Of a stretch of 64,000 bases of DNA, positions 43,334 through 51,485 are shown one piece after another. The first letter of the stretch is position 1. Each line of letters opens with the position of its first letter. Origin of the DNA: Actinoplanes auranticolor. Lineage in GTDB: Bacteria; Actinomycetota; Actinomycetes; Mycobacteriales; Micromonosporaceae. A model generated the notes under the pieces. The model was not told the origin of the DNA. It saw only the letters and a list, made by a program, of their open reading frames with translations, and did not search any database. The position numbers were made by a program, and so were the translations under genes. The stretch spans positions 1-64,000 of the forward strand of contig NZ_BOQL01000017.1 of NCBI RefSeq assembly GCF_018332655.1, given 5' to 3'.

Positions 43334-44413
43334 ATGCGAACGTCTTTCGTCGCGCCGGCAGCCGCCGTTCTTGTGCTGTCCCTCATTCCTGCTGTGCCGG
43401 CATTTGCCGGTGCGGCCGCGGACACCGCGCCGCCCGAGCTCAAGTCGATCACCCTGGAGCGGTCCTCGGTCACCGTGTCCGGCGTCCGGACCGAGCTGGT
43501 CGGCGTGTCCGTCCGGCTGACCGACGAGACCGGTGTCAGGCCGATCGAGTACATGGCGAGCGAGTACCTGGCGTCGCCGGCGTTGAGGATGAGCGCTTCG
43601 CCGAACTCCTGGGTGTTGCTCCGGCTGGCCGAGGGCACCGAGCAGGACGGGATCTGGACCGGCACCATCCCGGTCACCTCCGCCTGGAGCGGCGCGATCC
43701 AGCCGGTCGGCATCCATGCCACCGATCAGACCGATGCCAACGTGCTGAGCGCCGATCCTCGGACCCTCGTCGACACGCCCACGCTCCAGGTGCAGAGTTC
43801 GCACCGGCCCGCGCTGGACATGACGTTCTCGCCGGAACCCGCCATCGCCGGCAAGCCGGTCACCCAGAAGATCCGCGTCTGGGACACCGCCACCGGTAAG
43901 CCCCTGGCCAATCAGCCGGTGGTGCTCGGCATCGACAACGGTTGCGTAGAGCCGGGTGAGATCACGACGGTCAAGACCCGGGCCGACGGTACGTATCAGC
44001 GGACCCTCAGCGCCGCCCGGTGGCAGTGGGCCCAGTGTGCCTGGGTGCCCGGGGTCGACCAGCCGACGATGCCGTACCCGCCGACCGTCATCGCCCGTGA
44101 CAGCGGTGGGGTGCGGACCATGCGTTACTCGGTCAGTGCGACACCGGCCGCGAAGTCGGCGCCGGTCGGTAAGAACGTCGACGTCAACGGCAGCGCGACT
44201 CCCCTGCACAAGGGCAAGGTCATGCACCTCCAGCGGCTGTACGCGGACAAGACCTGGCGCAAGGTGAACTCCGCCACGGTCCGGACCAGCGGCCGCTTCA
44301 CCCTCGTGGCCTCCCCGCCGGGCAAGGCCACGTACTCGTATCGCGTCTATGCGCCGGGCGACAGTTACGCGGTCGGCAGCCTCTCCAAGGTGTTCAGTAT
44401 CCGCGGCACCTGA
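43334..44413 (+). CDS. Secreted hypothetical protein with Ig-like domains
   Basis: A 359-residue exported protein. Signal peptide MRTSFVAPAAAVLVLSLIPA, cleaved after AFA. The mature part looks like two or three beta-sandwich (Ig-like) domains: an N-terminal one (LKSITLERSSVTVSGVRTEL), a central one with two cysteines (VVLGIDNGCVEPGEITTVKT and WQWAQCAWVPG) and a C-terminal one typical of actinobacterial secreted proteins (GKVMHLQRLYADKTWRKVNS, ending YSYRVYAPGDSYAVGSLSKV). No enzyme motif. Probably a cell-surface or matrix protein; partner unknown. Confidence 0.8.
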   Translation: MRTSFVAPAAAVLVLSLIPAVPAFAGAAADTAPPELKSITLERSSVTVSGVRTELVGVSVRLTDETGVRPIEYMASEYLASPALRMSASPNSWVLLRLAEGTEQDGIWTGTIPVTSAWSGAIQPVGIHATDQTDANVLSADPRTLVDTPTLQVQSSHRPALDMTFSPEPAIAGKPVTQKIRVWDTATGKPLANQPVVLGIDNGCVEPGEITTVKTRADGTYQRTLSAARWQWAQCAWVPGVDQPTMPYPPTVIARDSGGVRTMRYSVSATPAAKSAPVGKNVDVNGSATPLHKGKVMHLQRLYADKTWRKVNSATVRTSGRFTLVASPPGKATYSYRVYAPGDSYAVGSLSKVFSIRGT

Positions 44414-44452
44414 GCGGTCCGTCCGGGGGAAATCCCCCAGCTGAAGGCTCGG

Positions 44453-44809
44453 GTGATCGAGGCCCGGAATCTCACCAGGCGATACGGCCGGACGGTCGCC
44501 GTCGAAGCGCTCAGCTTCGACGTGCGGCCGGGCAGTGTCACCGGCTTCCTCGGCCCCAACGGGTCGGGCAAGTCCACCACCATGCGGCTGGTCCTCGGGC
44601 TGGACCGGCCCGGACGCCGGCCGGGCGTTGGTCGGCGGCCGCCGCTACCGCGAGCTGCGCGGGCCGCTGCGCGAGAACGCGGGCATCGCCGAGGGCTCGT
44701 GGTGAGCGGCGGAACCGTGGAGAAGCATGTCGCGAGCATCTTCGACAAGCTTGGCCTGCCGCCGGACGAGGCGGACAACCGCCGAGTCCTGCGCTACCTG
44801 AGCTCGTGA
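44453..44809 (+). pseudogene. Fusion relic: ABC-transporter ATPase start joined to a LuxR-type regulator end
   Basis: The frame starts as a normal ABC ATPase ([20 protein letters not shown], Walker [18 protein letters not shown]). After LDRP it goes out of frame; a one-base deletion would restore [20 protein letters not shown], the usual continuation. At about 44670 the ABC similarity ends and the sequence becomes a LuxR/NarL C-terminus: NAGIAE, then in another frame [20 protein letters not shown] and [17 protein letters not shown], missing three codons before RYL relative to the family. So two genes were joined by a deletion, and there are two frameshifts. Not functional as read. Confidence 0.75.
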
Positions 44810-44825
44810 GCCCGCGCACCAGCTC

Positions 44826-45338
44826 TTACAGCGATCGCGCCCACTGGTGCCAGTACTCCGCTGCTGCCGCCGTCTGACGCGCCACGTGCTCGGGCGCCCG
44901 GGGTGCCGGCCACATCTGCAGGAGATAGCGGTCGACGGAATGCTCGTCGCTGCCCTCCTCCACCTCGTCCATGCCGCTGGCGCAGTAACGGACGCGGTAG
45001 TCACCGCCGGGGATGGGCAGCGGGTGCCAGCCGCTGCCGCCCCACTCCGACAGCGTGATCTCGCCGCCGTCCGCGACGAACGACACCTCGACGGCTTCCT
45101 CCCACGGGTCGTCCAGGGCCGGCTCGCGGTCGTGCAGCTCGATCCGGAAGCTGACATCGCCGGTGTGCGTGGCGGTCATCAGGAACAACATGCCGGGGAC
45201 CGCGGCCCCGCACAGGCCGTTGCTCTGTCCGCGGAACGACTCGTCCATCTCGCCGTCCATCCGGGCGGTTGAGCTCTCGACGTAGATCTGTCCGTAGGCG
45301 ACGAACACGTCCTGATCCAGCAGGACCTCAGCAGGCAT
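44826..45338 (-). CDS. Conserved hypothetical protein, 170 residues
   Basis: A soluble acidic beta-rich protein. N-terminus VLLDQDVFVAYGQIYVESS; middle HTGDVSFRIELHDREPALDD and SEWGGSGWHPLPIPGGDYRV; C-terminus VDRYLLQMWPAPRAPEHVAR with a Trp-rich end (YWHQWARSL). The pattern recalls the ComJ-like/immunity-type small proteins of actinobacteria, but I would not assign it. ATG at 45338, divergent from the DUF2809 gene 23 bases away. Confidence 0.7.
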   Translation of the reverse strand: MPAEVLLDQDVFVAYGQIYVESSTARMDGEMDESFRGQSNGLCGAAVPGMLFLMTATHTGDVSFRIELHDREPALDDPWEEAVEVSFVADGGEITLSEWGGSGWHPLPIPGGDYRVRYCASGMDEVEEGSDEHSVDRYLLQMWPAPRAPEHVARQTAAAAEYWHQWARSL

Positions 45339-45361
45339 GCGCAGACTCTACGATCACCGCC

Positions 45362-45787
45362 ATGGTGCGCGGACGATTGCCGGCGGTCGCCGCGGTGGCG
45401 CTGATTCTCGGGCTGGCCTTCGGGATCCGCGCGTGGAGTGACGGCTGGCTCGAGCAACACTCCGGCACCGCGCTCTACGCCTCGATGATCTACGCGGGGA
45501 TGTTCGTGCTCCGGCCGGCCTGCCCACCCGTCCGGGCCGGTGTGCTCGCGGTCGCCTTCTGCTGGGCCGTGGAGGCGTTCCAACTCACCGGCGTTCCGGC
45601 GGCGCTGGCGGAGCGGAGCCTGGCGGCTCGGCTGGTGCTGGGCGCGCGGTTCGACTGGGCGGACGTCGCCTGGTATCCCGTCGGCGTCGTGCCGCTCGTC
45701 GTGCTGCACCTGCTCGTCATCCGGCGCGCAGCCGTTTCCGCAGCCACAGCGGGTCGGGGTTCACGTGTGGGGTCCCCGCCAGGATGA
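45362..45787 (+). CDS. DUF2809 membrane protein
   Basis: A 141-residue protein with four predicted helices and DUF2809 signatures (GTALYASMIYAGMFVLRP, AFCWAVEAFQLTGVPAALAE, ARFDWADVAWYPVGV). The last 20 residues (AVSAATAGRGSRVGSPPG) lie beyond the usual end of the family and overlap the 3' end of the convergent thioredoxin-like gene by 71 bases. This suggests loss of an original stop codon after about residue 120, or simply an overlapping tail. Function unknown. Confidence 0.82.
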   Translation: MVRGRLPAVAAVALILGLAFGIRAWSDGWLEQHSGTALYASMIYAGMFVLRPACPPVRAGVLAVAFCWAVEAFQLTGVPAALAERSLAARLVLGARFDWADVAWYPVGVVPLVVLHLLVIRRAAVSAATAGRGSRVGSPPG

Positions 45788-46130
45788 CGGTCGGGACGGT
45801 CTCGTTGCCGTCGGCCACCGCGCGGACCGCGGCCGCTCCCTCCGGGTCCTTCCAGATGTCGACCCAGTAGGCCCGCCGCGATGTGACACCCAGCACCGTG
45901 CGCAGCCGCATGCAGAACGGACAGCCCGGGCGCCAGTAGACGATCGCCCGGCCGTCGGCGGCGCTGCGGCGCTGCGCTTCGGCCGCCGGTATCGAGCGCG
46001 GAAAGATCAGCGGCGACACGAAGGCCGCCAGCAGGGCGAAGGCGAGGAAGACGAACACCGACCGGCCGACCGCCCAGAGCAGGGCGCCGAGCACCAGGAG
46101 CAGACCGGCCGGACCCCATCGACGAAGCAT
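45717..46130 (-). CDS. Membrane-anchored glutaredoxin-like protein (CPFC)
   Basis: A 137-residue protein. Two N-terminal helices (about residues 7-45) are followed by a thioredoxin-fold domain with AIVYWRPGCPFCMRLRTVLG (redox motif C-P-F-C), NETVPTVILAGTPHVNPDP. This matches mycoredoxin/glutaredoxin-like proteins that reduce mycothiol-mixed disulphides. The open frame reaches far upstream but ATG at 46130 is the natural start. Convergent overlap of 71 bases with DUF2809. Confidence 0.85.
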   Translation of the reverse strand: MLRRWGPAGLLLVLGALLWAVGRSVFVFLAFALLAAFVSPLIFPRSIPAAEAQRRSAADGRAIVYWRPGCPFCMRLRTVLGVTSRRAYWVDIWKDPEGAAAVRAVADGNETVPTVILAGTPHVNPDPLWLRKRLRAG

Positions 46131-46188
46131 GATGGGGACGCTACGCCAGCGGGGCGAGGCGCCGCGACTAGCCGTAAGGTGCGCTCTC

Positions 46189-47415
46189 GTGCCCACCGCG
46201 ATCTCATTGCTGCTGCTCCTGGCGGTGCTGGGCTTCGCGGTCGTACGGCCACGGGGCCTGCCCGAGGCTGTCGGTGCCGTTCCGGCCGCCGTGCTCACGG
46301 TCGTGGCCGGGCTCGTGCCGTGGCGTGACGCCGTGCACGAGCTCGGTGACCTCGGTCCCACCGTGGGCTTCCTCGCCGCGGTGCTGCTGCTCGCGTACCT
46401 CGCCGACCGCAGCGGGGTCTTCCGCTTCGCCGGCGCGGTCGCGGCGCGGTGGAGCGGCGGTTCGCCGCAGCGGCTGCTCGGCATCGTCTTCGTCATAGCC
46501 GCCGCCGTCACGGCCGCGCTCAGCCTCGATGCCACCGTCGTGCTGCTGACCCCGGTCGTGTTCACCACGGCGTCGGCCCTGGCCATCCGGCCCAAGCCGC
46601 ACGTGTACGCCTGCAACCACCTGGCCAATTCCGCCTCGTTGCTGCTGCCGGTGTCGAATCTCACCAACCTGCTGGCGATGTCCGCGGCCGGCCTGTCGTT
46701 CCTCGGTTTCGCCGGACTGATGGCGCTGCCCTGGCTGGCCGTCATCGCCGTCGAGTACGTGATCCTGCGCCGCTTCTTCGCCGATGATCTGGCGACGCCG
46801 CCGCACCGGCCGCCGGTCGAGCCGGTTCCGGCCCCGCGCTTCGCCCTGGCGGTGCTCGGCGTGACGCTGGCCGGCTTCGCGCTGGCGTCCCCGCTCGGCG
46901 CCCACCCGGCGTGGGTGGCGCTGGCCGGTGCTCTCGTGCTCGCCGTACGGCTGCGGGTGGGCCTGCCCACCCTGGTGCGGAAGGCGAATCCCGGGTTCTG
47001 CGTCTTCGTCCTCGCGCTGGGCGTGGTCGTGCTGGGCGTCAGCCGGAGCGGCTTCGGCACCCTGGTCGACCGGGTGGCACCGCACCACCCCGACCTGCTC
47101 GGCCTGCTGGCCATGGCCTTCCTGGCGGCGCTGCTGGCCAACGTGCTCAACAATCTGCCGGCGACTCTGATGCTGCTGCCGTTCACCGCGCACAGTCCCG
47201 GTCTGGTGCTGGCCGTGCTGCTGGGCGCCAACATCGGGCCGAACCTGACCTACGTCGGCTCGCTCGCCACTCTTTTGTGGCGCCAGATCCTGCACAAGAG
47301 TGGTCACCCGCCCGTGACGGGTGAATTTCTCCGGCTGGGTGCACTCACTGTGCCGGCCTGCCTGATCGTCGGGGTGGCGTCACTGTGGGTGAGTCTGCGA
47401 GTGTCGGGGTTGTGA
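46189..47415 (+). CDS. ArsB/NhaD-type ion transporter
   Basis: A 408-residue membrane protein with about eleven helices of the ion-transporter superfamily that includes ArsB and NhaD. Signatures: VPWRDAVHELGDLGPTVGFL, LSLDATVVLLTPVVF, HLANSASLLLPVSNLTNLLA and LLGANIGPNLTYVGSLATLL. Candidate substrate arsenite or another anion; no arsR/arsC genes adjoin it, so arsenic resistance is only a possibility. GTG at 46189 has AAGGTG seven bases upstream. The stop overlaps the universal stress protein start (GTGA). Confidence 0.88.
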   Translation: MPTAISLLLLLAVLGFAVVRPRGLPEAVGAVPAAVLTVVAGLVPWRDAVHELGDLGPTVGFLAAVLLLAYLADRSGVFRFAGAVAARWSGGSPQRLLGIVFVIAAAVTAALSLDATVVLLTPVVFTTASALAIRPKPHVYACNHLANSASLLLPVSNLTNLLAMSAAGLSFLGFAGLMALPWLAVIAVEYVILRRFFADDLATPPHRPPVEPVPAPRFALAVLGVTLAGFALASPLGAHPAWVALAGALVLAVRLRVGLPTLVRKANPGFCVFVLALGVVVLGVSRSGFGTLVDRVAPHHPDLLGLLAMAFLAALLANVLNNLPATLMLLPFTAHSPGLVLAVLLGANIGPNLTYVGSLATLLWRQILHKSGHPPVTGEFLRLGALTVPACLIVGVASLWVSLRVSGL

Positions 47416-47885
47416 GGATCCTGGTGTGGGTCACCGAGGGCACGTGGCCGGCCTGTGTCGATGCGGTCCGCGCCCTGCCCGGGGACGTGACGTTGCTGCA
47501 TGTCGTGGATGTCGCGACGGCCGCCGCGCTGAGTGGGCCGGTGGGTCTGCTCGGGCGCTCCGGCCCCGCCGATCAGGGGGAGTTTCTGCTGGCCGAGGCC
47601 GCGATCGAGCTGCTGGACGCGGCGGCTGCCCGGCTCGGCCGCGGTGCCGTCCGGCAGACCCGGCAGGGCCGGCCGGAGCGCGAGGTGGTGGCCGCCTGCG
47701 CCGATGTCGATCTTCTGGTGCTGGCCCGCGACGGGGACCGCAGCCGGCTCGGGCCGCGTAGTCTCGGCCACCACGCCCGCTTCGTCGTCGATCACGCACC
47801 GTGCCAAATATTACTTGTCTGGCCGGAGTCGACGCCGGCCCTCCGGACCCTTCCGCCGCCGCCTCACCATGATCAAACTCGCTGA
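47412..47885 (+). CDS. Universal stress protein domain protein
   Basis: A 157-residue single UspA-like domain: VRILVWVTEGTWPACVDAVR (first strand), DVTLLHVVDV, GRPEREVVAACADVDLLVLA, LGPRSLGHHARFVVDHAPCQ and the final strand ILLVWP. The glycine-rich ATP-binding motif G-2x-G-9x-G is degenerate (GPRSLGHHARFVVDH), so ATP binding is uncertain. Translationally coupled to the transporter, so it may regulate it. Confidence 0.85.
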   Translation: MRILVWVTEGTWPACVDAVRALPGDVTLLHVVDVATAAALSGPVGLLGRSGPADQGEFLLAEAAIELLDAAAARLGRGAVRQTRQGRPEREVVAACADVDLLVLARDGDRSRLGPRSLGHHARFVVDHAPCQILLVWPESTPALRTLPPPPHHDQTR

Positions 47886-48113
47886 TCAGGTGACGGATGC
47901 GTGTCGGTACCGTTTCGTCCCTGGCGAACCGGCGTTGTTACCTGGGAAGATTACCGGGAGTAACAGTTAATACGCCGCCCTAATATGTCGTGTCTGCGCA
48001 AGGCGTGGGGCCGAAATCCACCGGATCGGACAACCCGTCCCACCCTGGCGGCGAAAAAGTTTCACACGACGGCCTCGCGCAAAGGTGTCTATGTCTGCCT
48101 TAAGGTTGGTCAG

Positions 48114-48323
48114 GTGAGAGTTGAGCAGCACTGGTGGAATGGTGACAACCGGCTCGCGCGCCGGGATGTCTACGTCCGCACCGACGGCGAAGTCTGGGAG
48201 GTCGAGGCCCAGATGGGTGGCCCCCAGGGCAAGTCCAAGGTGCAGCAGTGTCCAGGAAAGGCGTCCGCGCTGATCCTGGCCGACGCGTGGCGCGGTCCAC
48301 GCTGGCAGTGGCGCAAGCTCTGA
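48114..48323 (+). CDS. Small conserved hypothetical protein, 69 residues
   Basis: A small aromatic-rich basic protein: EQHWWNGDNRLARRDVYVRT, then DGEVWEVEAQMGGPQGKSKV and ILADAWRGPRWQWRKL. GTG at 48114 has AAGG upstream at about nine bases. I believe this is a common small actinobacterial protein of unknown role. The 228 bases before it contain an AT-rich patch (GTTAC ... GTAAC inverted repeat, then AGTTAATACG) that may be its promoter. Confidence 0.7.
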   Translation: MRVEQHWWNGDNRLARRDVYVRTDGEVWEVEAQMGGPQGKSKVQQCPGKASALILADAWRGPRWQWRKL

Positions 48324-48381
48324 GCGCCAGGAGCCGGGCTGTGCCGCACGCTTGAGCTTCTCGGCCAGCCGATAGTTGTCG

Positions 48382-48413
48382 ATCAGGCCGGACCCTGCGG
48401 GGTCCGGCCTGAT
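48382..48413 (+). terminator. Rho-independent terminator
   Basis: ATCAGGCCGGACCC (48382-48395) pairs perfectly with GGGTCCGGCCTGAT (48400-48413) around TGCG, then TCTGTTAG. It ends the transcript of the small gene at 48114. Confidence 0.75.
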
Positions 48414-48430
48414 TCTGTTAGAAACGGCCG

Positions 48431-48955
48431 ATGCGCCCCGCCGCCGGCCAGGTACTGCATTTCTCCGAAGACCCCGCCATCACGCGCTTCGAGCCGCACG
48501 TCGCGGCCACCGCTCAGCAGCCTGAGCCGTACGTGTGGGCGGTCGACGCCGAGCAGGCCCCGGCTTACTGGTTCCCCCGGGACTGCCCCCGGGTCCTCGC
48601 CTGGCCGGGCCCGGAGACCACCGCGGCCGACCGCCGCTTGCTCTTCGACCGGCGGGTGCATGTCATCGAGTACGGCTGGCTGCCGGCCCTGCAGACGATC
48701 CGCCTGTACGCGTACCGCTTCGACGCCGCCCCGTTCCGCCCTTTCGGCTCCCCGCAACCGCACGCGATGGTCGCGACCACCGCCGTGACCCCGCTTGCGC
48801 CGGCCGAACCCGTCGGTGACCTGCTCGCCCTGCACCGGTCCGCGGAGATCCAGTTGCGGCTCGTCACCGACCTCTGGCCGTTTCTGGACGAGGTGGCGGC
48901 GAGCTCGCTGCGGTTCAGCGGGATCCGCCTGCGCAACGCCGATCCGCGAAGGTGA
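48431..48955 (+). CDS. DUF6886-like conserved hypothetical protein
   Basis: A 174-residue cytoplasmic protein with strong family-like sequence: GQVLHFSEDPAITRFEPHVA, YVWAVDAEQAPAYWFPRDCP, HVIEYGWLPALQTIRLYAYR and LVTDLWPFLDEVAASSLRFS. I recall this set as DUF6886, seen in many bacteria, without known function. ATG at 48431 is 18 bases after the terminator hairpin. Confidence 0.8.
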   Translation: MRPAAGQVLHFSEDPAITRFEPHVAATAQQPEPYVWAVDAEQAPAYWFPRDCPRVLAWPGPETTAADRRLLFDRRVHVIEYGWLPALQTIRLYAYRFDAAPFRPFGSPQPHAMVATTAVTPLAPAEPVGDLLALHRSAEIQLRLVTDLWPFLDEVAASSLRFSGIRLRNADPRR

Positions 48956-49003
48956 AACAGCGGACGAACTGTCCGCCATCGGCCGTTCGGGTGGATCTAC
49001 GCT

Positions 49004-49378
49004 GTGAAGCCCCTCAACCAGGACGAAAGTGATGCCATGCAGGCCACCGTGACCGACACCCGTTCCGACGTCGCTGTGCTGCGCCTGAGTGGCGAACTCG
49101 ACGCCGACACCGCCACCCAGCTGCACAAGGTGCTCGCCGAGCTGCTGGAACGGCCGGTGCCGCGCATCGTCGTGGACCTTTCGGACCTGAAGTTCTGCGA
49201 CTCGGTGGGGCTCAGTGCGTTCATCACTGCCAAGCAGGTGATCGCCGCACGCGGGGGGTGGCTGAGCTTCGCGGGGGCCAACCGGTTCCTGGCCTCGCTG
49301 CTGGCGACCGTGGGCCTGAGCCGGTACTTCGCCATCTTCCCGGAGGTGGAGGACGCGATCGCGGCGGCGCAGATGTAG
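49004..49378 (+). CDS. STAS-domain anti-sigma factor antagonist
   Basis: A 124-residue single STAS domain: VAVLRLSGELDADTATQLHK, PRIVVDLSDLKFCDSVGLSA and GNRFLA-like end. Ser67 in CDSVGLSA is the site phosphorylated in anti-sigma antagonists, so the protein may release a sigma factor from an RsbW-like kinase; no such kinase is encoded nearby. Start either GTG 49004 or ATG 49037 (MQATVTDTRSDVAVLRLSGE). Confidence 0.88.
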   Translation: MKPLNQDESDAMQATVTDTRSDVAVLRLSGELDADTATQLHKVLAELLERPVPRIVVDLSDLKFCDSVGLSAFITAKQVIAARGGWLSFAGANRFLASLLATVGLSRYFAIFPEVEDAIAAAQM

Positions 49379-49388
49379 CGCCGGAAAA

Positions 49389-49422
49389 CGTGAGAGGCTA
49401 CTCTCGAGACATGTCTCTCACG
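49389..49422. promoter_or_regulatory. Nested palindromes at the ArsR start, candidate operator
   Basis: CGTGAGAG (49389-49396) and CTCTCACG (49415-49422) form perfect 8-base arms; inside lie TCTCGAGA (49402-49409) and GAGACATGTCTC (49406-49417), which covers the start codon at 49411. This resembles the imperfect 12-2-12 sites of ArsR/SmtB repressors and would allow autoregulation. Confidence 0.5.
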
Positions 49423-50025
49423 AATCCGTTCGGCGATCTGCAGGTCACCGACCCCCAGGCGATGCGGGCGCTCGCTCACCCCGTACGGCTGGCGATCCTG
49501 TCTTTTCTGCAGCGCAACGGGCCTGCCACGGCGACTGTGCTGTCGCCGCACGTGGGGGCGACGCCGTCGGTCACCAGCTGGCACCTGCGCCACCTGGCCG
49601 GATTCGGGCTGGTCACCGACGCCGACCCGGAGGAAGTGCCGGGCGACCGCCGGCAGCGCTGGTGGAAGGCCAAGGCGCGCGGCTTCTCGGTGACGGCGGG
49701 CGAGGACCCGGAGTCCCAGGTGGCCGCCCGGGCGCTCGGGGAACAGCTCGCCGCAGCCGCCCAACAGCAGGTCACCACCTGGATCACCGACGTCGGTCCG
49801 GGGCTGCCGGCCCGATGGCAGCGCGTCGTCGGAGTCTCCAACACCAACGTCCCGTTGACCCCGGATGAGCTGGAAGAACTCAGCCGCCGCATCGACGAGC
49901 TGATCGCACCGTACGTGCACCGCGCCGAAGCGGACGCACCCGACGGCGCCCGCATCGTACGGATCCTGCGGCACTACCTGCCGGGAGCGGACGATCTGCG
50001 GCCCACCCCGGGGGAGGAGTCGTGA
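49411..50025 (+). CDS. ArsR-family winged-helix regulator
   Basis: A 204-residue regulator. N-terminal winged helix at about residues 14-75 (DPQAMRALAHPVRLAILSFL, then TPSVTSWHLRHLAGFGLVTD), a wing (GDRRQRWWKAKARGFSV), and a longer C-terminal helical part than the classical ArsR core. ATG at 49411 sits inside the palindrome block. The last codon overlaps the start of an MFS gene (GTGA), so it is a likely repressor of that pump. Confidence 0.88.
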   Translation: MSLTNPFGDLQVTDPQAMRALAHPVRLAILSFLQRNGPATATVLSPHVGATPSVTSWHLRHLAGFGLVTDADPEEVPGDRRQRWWKAKARGFSVTAGEDPESQVAARALGEQLAAAAQQQVTTWITDVGPGLPARWQRVVGVSNTNVPLTPDELEELSRRIDELIAPYVHRAEADAPDGARIVRILRHYLPGADDLRPTPGEES

Positions 50026-51266
50026 GGCGCTTCGAGCGGCTGTGGGCCGGACAGACCATCTCCCAGTTCGGCGACCGGATCAGCGAGCTCGCCCTGCCGC
50101 TGATCGCCGTCCTGACGCTGTCCGCCACCCCCACCCAGGTCGGCCTGCTGACGGCGGCCGTCTGGACACCGAACCTGCTCTCGCTGCTCGTCGGCTCCTG
50201 GGTGGACCGCCGGACCCACCGCAAGCGCCTGCTGGTGGCGGCCGACCTCCTGCGCGCGGCGGTCCTGCTCAGCCTTCCCGTCGCGCACTGGCTCGGCGTC
50301 GTCACCCTCGCGCAGCTGTTCGCCGTCGCGCTGCTGGCCGGGGCCGGACAGGTGCTGTTCTCCGCCGCGTACCCCTCGTTCTTCGTGGCCCTGGTCGACC
50401 GCAGCCGCTACGTCGAGGCGAACAGCAAGCTCAGCATCAGCCGGTCGGCGTCCTTCGTGGCCGGTCCGGCCCTGGGCGGCCTGCTGATCCAGGTGCTGAC
50501 CGCGCCGGTGGCGATGCTGGTCGACGCGGTGTCGTTCCTGTTCTCGGCGCTGCTGATCGGCCGGATCAAGGTGGAGCCGGTGCCGGTCGAGCCGCGCCAC
50601 TCCCTGCTCGTGGATGCGCGCGACGGCCTGCGGTACGTGCTCGGGCACCCGTACCTGCGCGCGGGGCTGGGCTGTGTCACCACGGTCAACTTCTTCGGCT
50701 TCGTCGCGCAGGCGCTGGTCGTGCTGTTCGCCAGCCGTACGCTCGGCCTGCCGGTCGGCGTGATCGGCCTGGCGCTGGGACTCGGCGCCCTCGGCGGCCT
50801 GGCCGGGGCGGCACTCGCGCCCCGGCTCTCCCGGCGTTTCGGGGTCGGCCGGATGATGGTGCTCGGCGCGATCCTCTTCCCGGCGCCGACCGCGGTCATC
50901 GCTGTGGCCGGTGGCCCGGTCTGGCTCGCGGCCACGCTGCTGGCCGTCGCGGAGGCGATCGCCGGCTTCGGCGTGATGATGATGGACATCAACCTCAACT
51001 CCGTGCAGGCCGCGGTGATGGCCGACGGGATGCGCAGCCGGGTGGCCGGCGTGTTCGGCACGATCAACTACGGGGCCAGGCCGCTGGGCGCGGTGGTCGG
51101 TGGCCTGCTGGGCAGCGGCCTCGGCCTGCGGCCGACCCTGCTGATCGCCGCCGTGGGCGGGATGCTCGGGTCGCTGTGGCTGTTGCGGTCACCGCTGCCC
51201 GGGGTACGCACGATGGACTCGCTGGCGCCACCGGCCGAACTGGCGAACGTCCGGCCGGCGGCGTAG
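50022..51266 (+). CDS. MFS transporter (macrolide/enterobactin exporter type)
   Basis: A 414-residue, about 12-helix transporter: LWAGQTISQFGDRISELALP in helix 1, a motif-A-like SWVDRRTHRKRLLVAADLLR, YPSFFVALVDRSRYVEANSK, then RSASFVAGPALGGLLIQVLT, typical of the MefA/EntS group. GTG at 50022 overlaps the ArsR stop. Probably exports a drug or siderophore-like compound under ArsR control. Substrate unknown. Confidence 0.9.
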   Translation: MRRFERLWAGQTISQFGDRISELALPLIAVLTLSATPTQVGLLTAAVWTPNLLSLLVGSWVDRRTHRKRLLVAADLLRAAVLLSLPVAHWLGVVTLAQLFAVALLAGAGQVLFSAAYPSFFVALVDRSRYVEANSKLSISRSASFVAGPALGGLLIQVLTAPVAMLVDAVSFLFSALLIGRIKVEPVPVEPRHSLLVDARDGLRYVLGHPYLRAGLGCVTTVNFFGFVAQALVVLFASRTLGLPVGVIGLALGLGALGGLAGAALAPRLSRRFGVGRMMVLGAILFPAPTAVIAVAGGPVWLAATLLAVAEAIAGFGVMMMDINLNSVQAAVMADGMRSRVAGVFGTINYGARPLGAVVGGLLGSGLGLRPTLLIAAVGGMLGSLWLLRSPLPGVRTMDSLAPPAELANVRPAA

Positions 51267-51275
51267 CGCGGTGCG

Positions 51276-51398
51276 TCACAGGTAGAGCGTGCGCCACCGC
51301 TGCTGCGTCTGGTTGTTGCAGTCCCGGAGCTGAACCTTCGTGCCGTTACCGTTGATCGTATTGAGATCGGCATCCAGGCAACGACCCCGGAACGGGGA
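51276..51398 (-). pseudogene. C-terminal fragment of a ricin-B lectin (CBM13) domain
   Basis: A leftward frame ending at 51276 reads RGRCLDADLNTINGNGTKVQ and then LRDCNNQTQQRWRTLYL, i.e. one QxW repeat of a ricin-B lectin with its two cysteines and the Q-x-R-W ending. There is no start codon and no upstream repeat, so only the last lectin repeat of a lost secreted enzyme remains. Confidence 0.6.
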
Positions 51399-51485
51399 CC
51401 GCTCGCAGGCGTGACGGACCGAAAGGCAGCGGAAGCGGAGTTGGGCCGATCGGTCACCGACATTCGGCGATCCGTCGCTTTCAAC

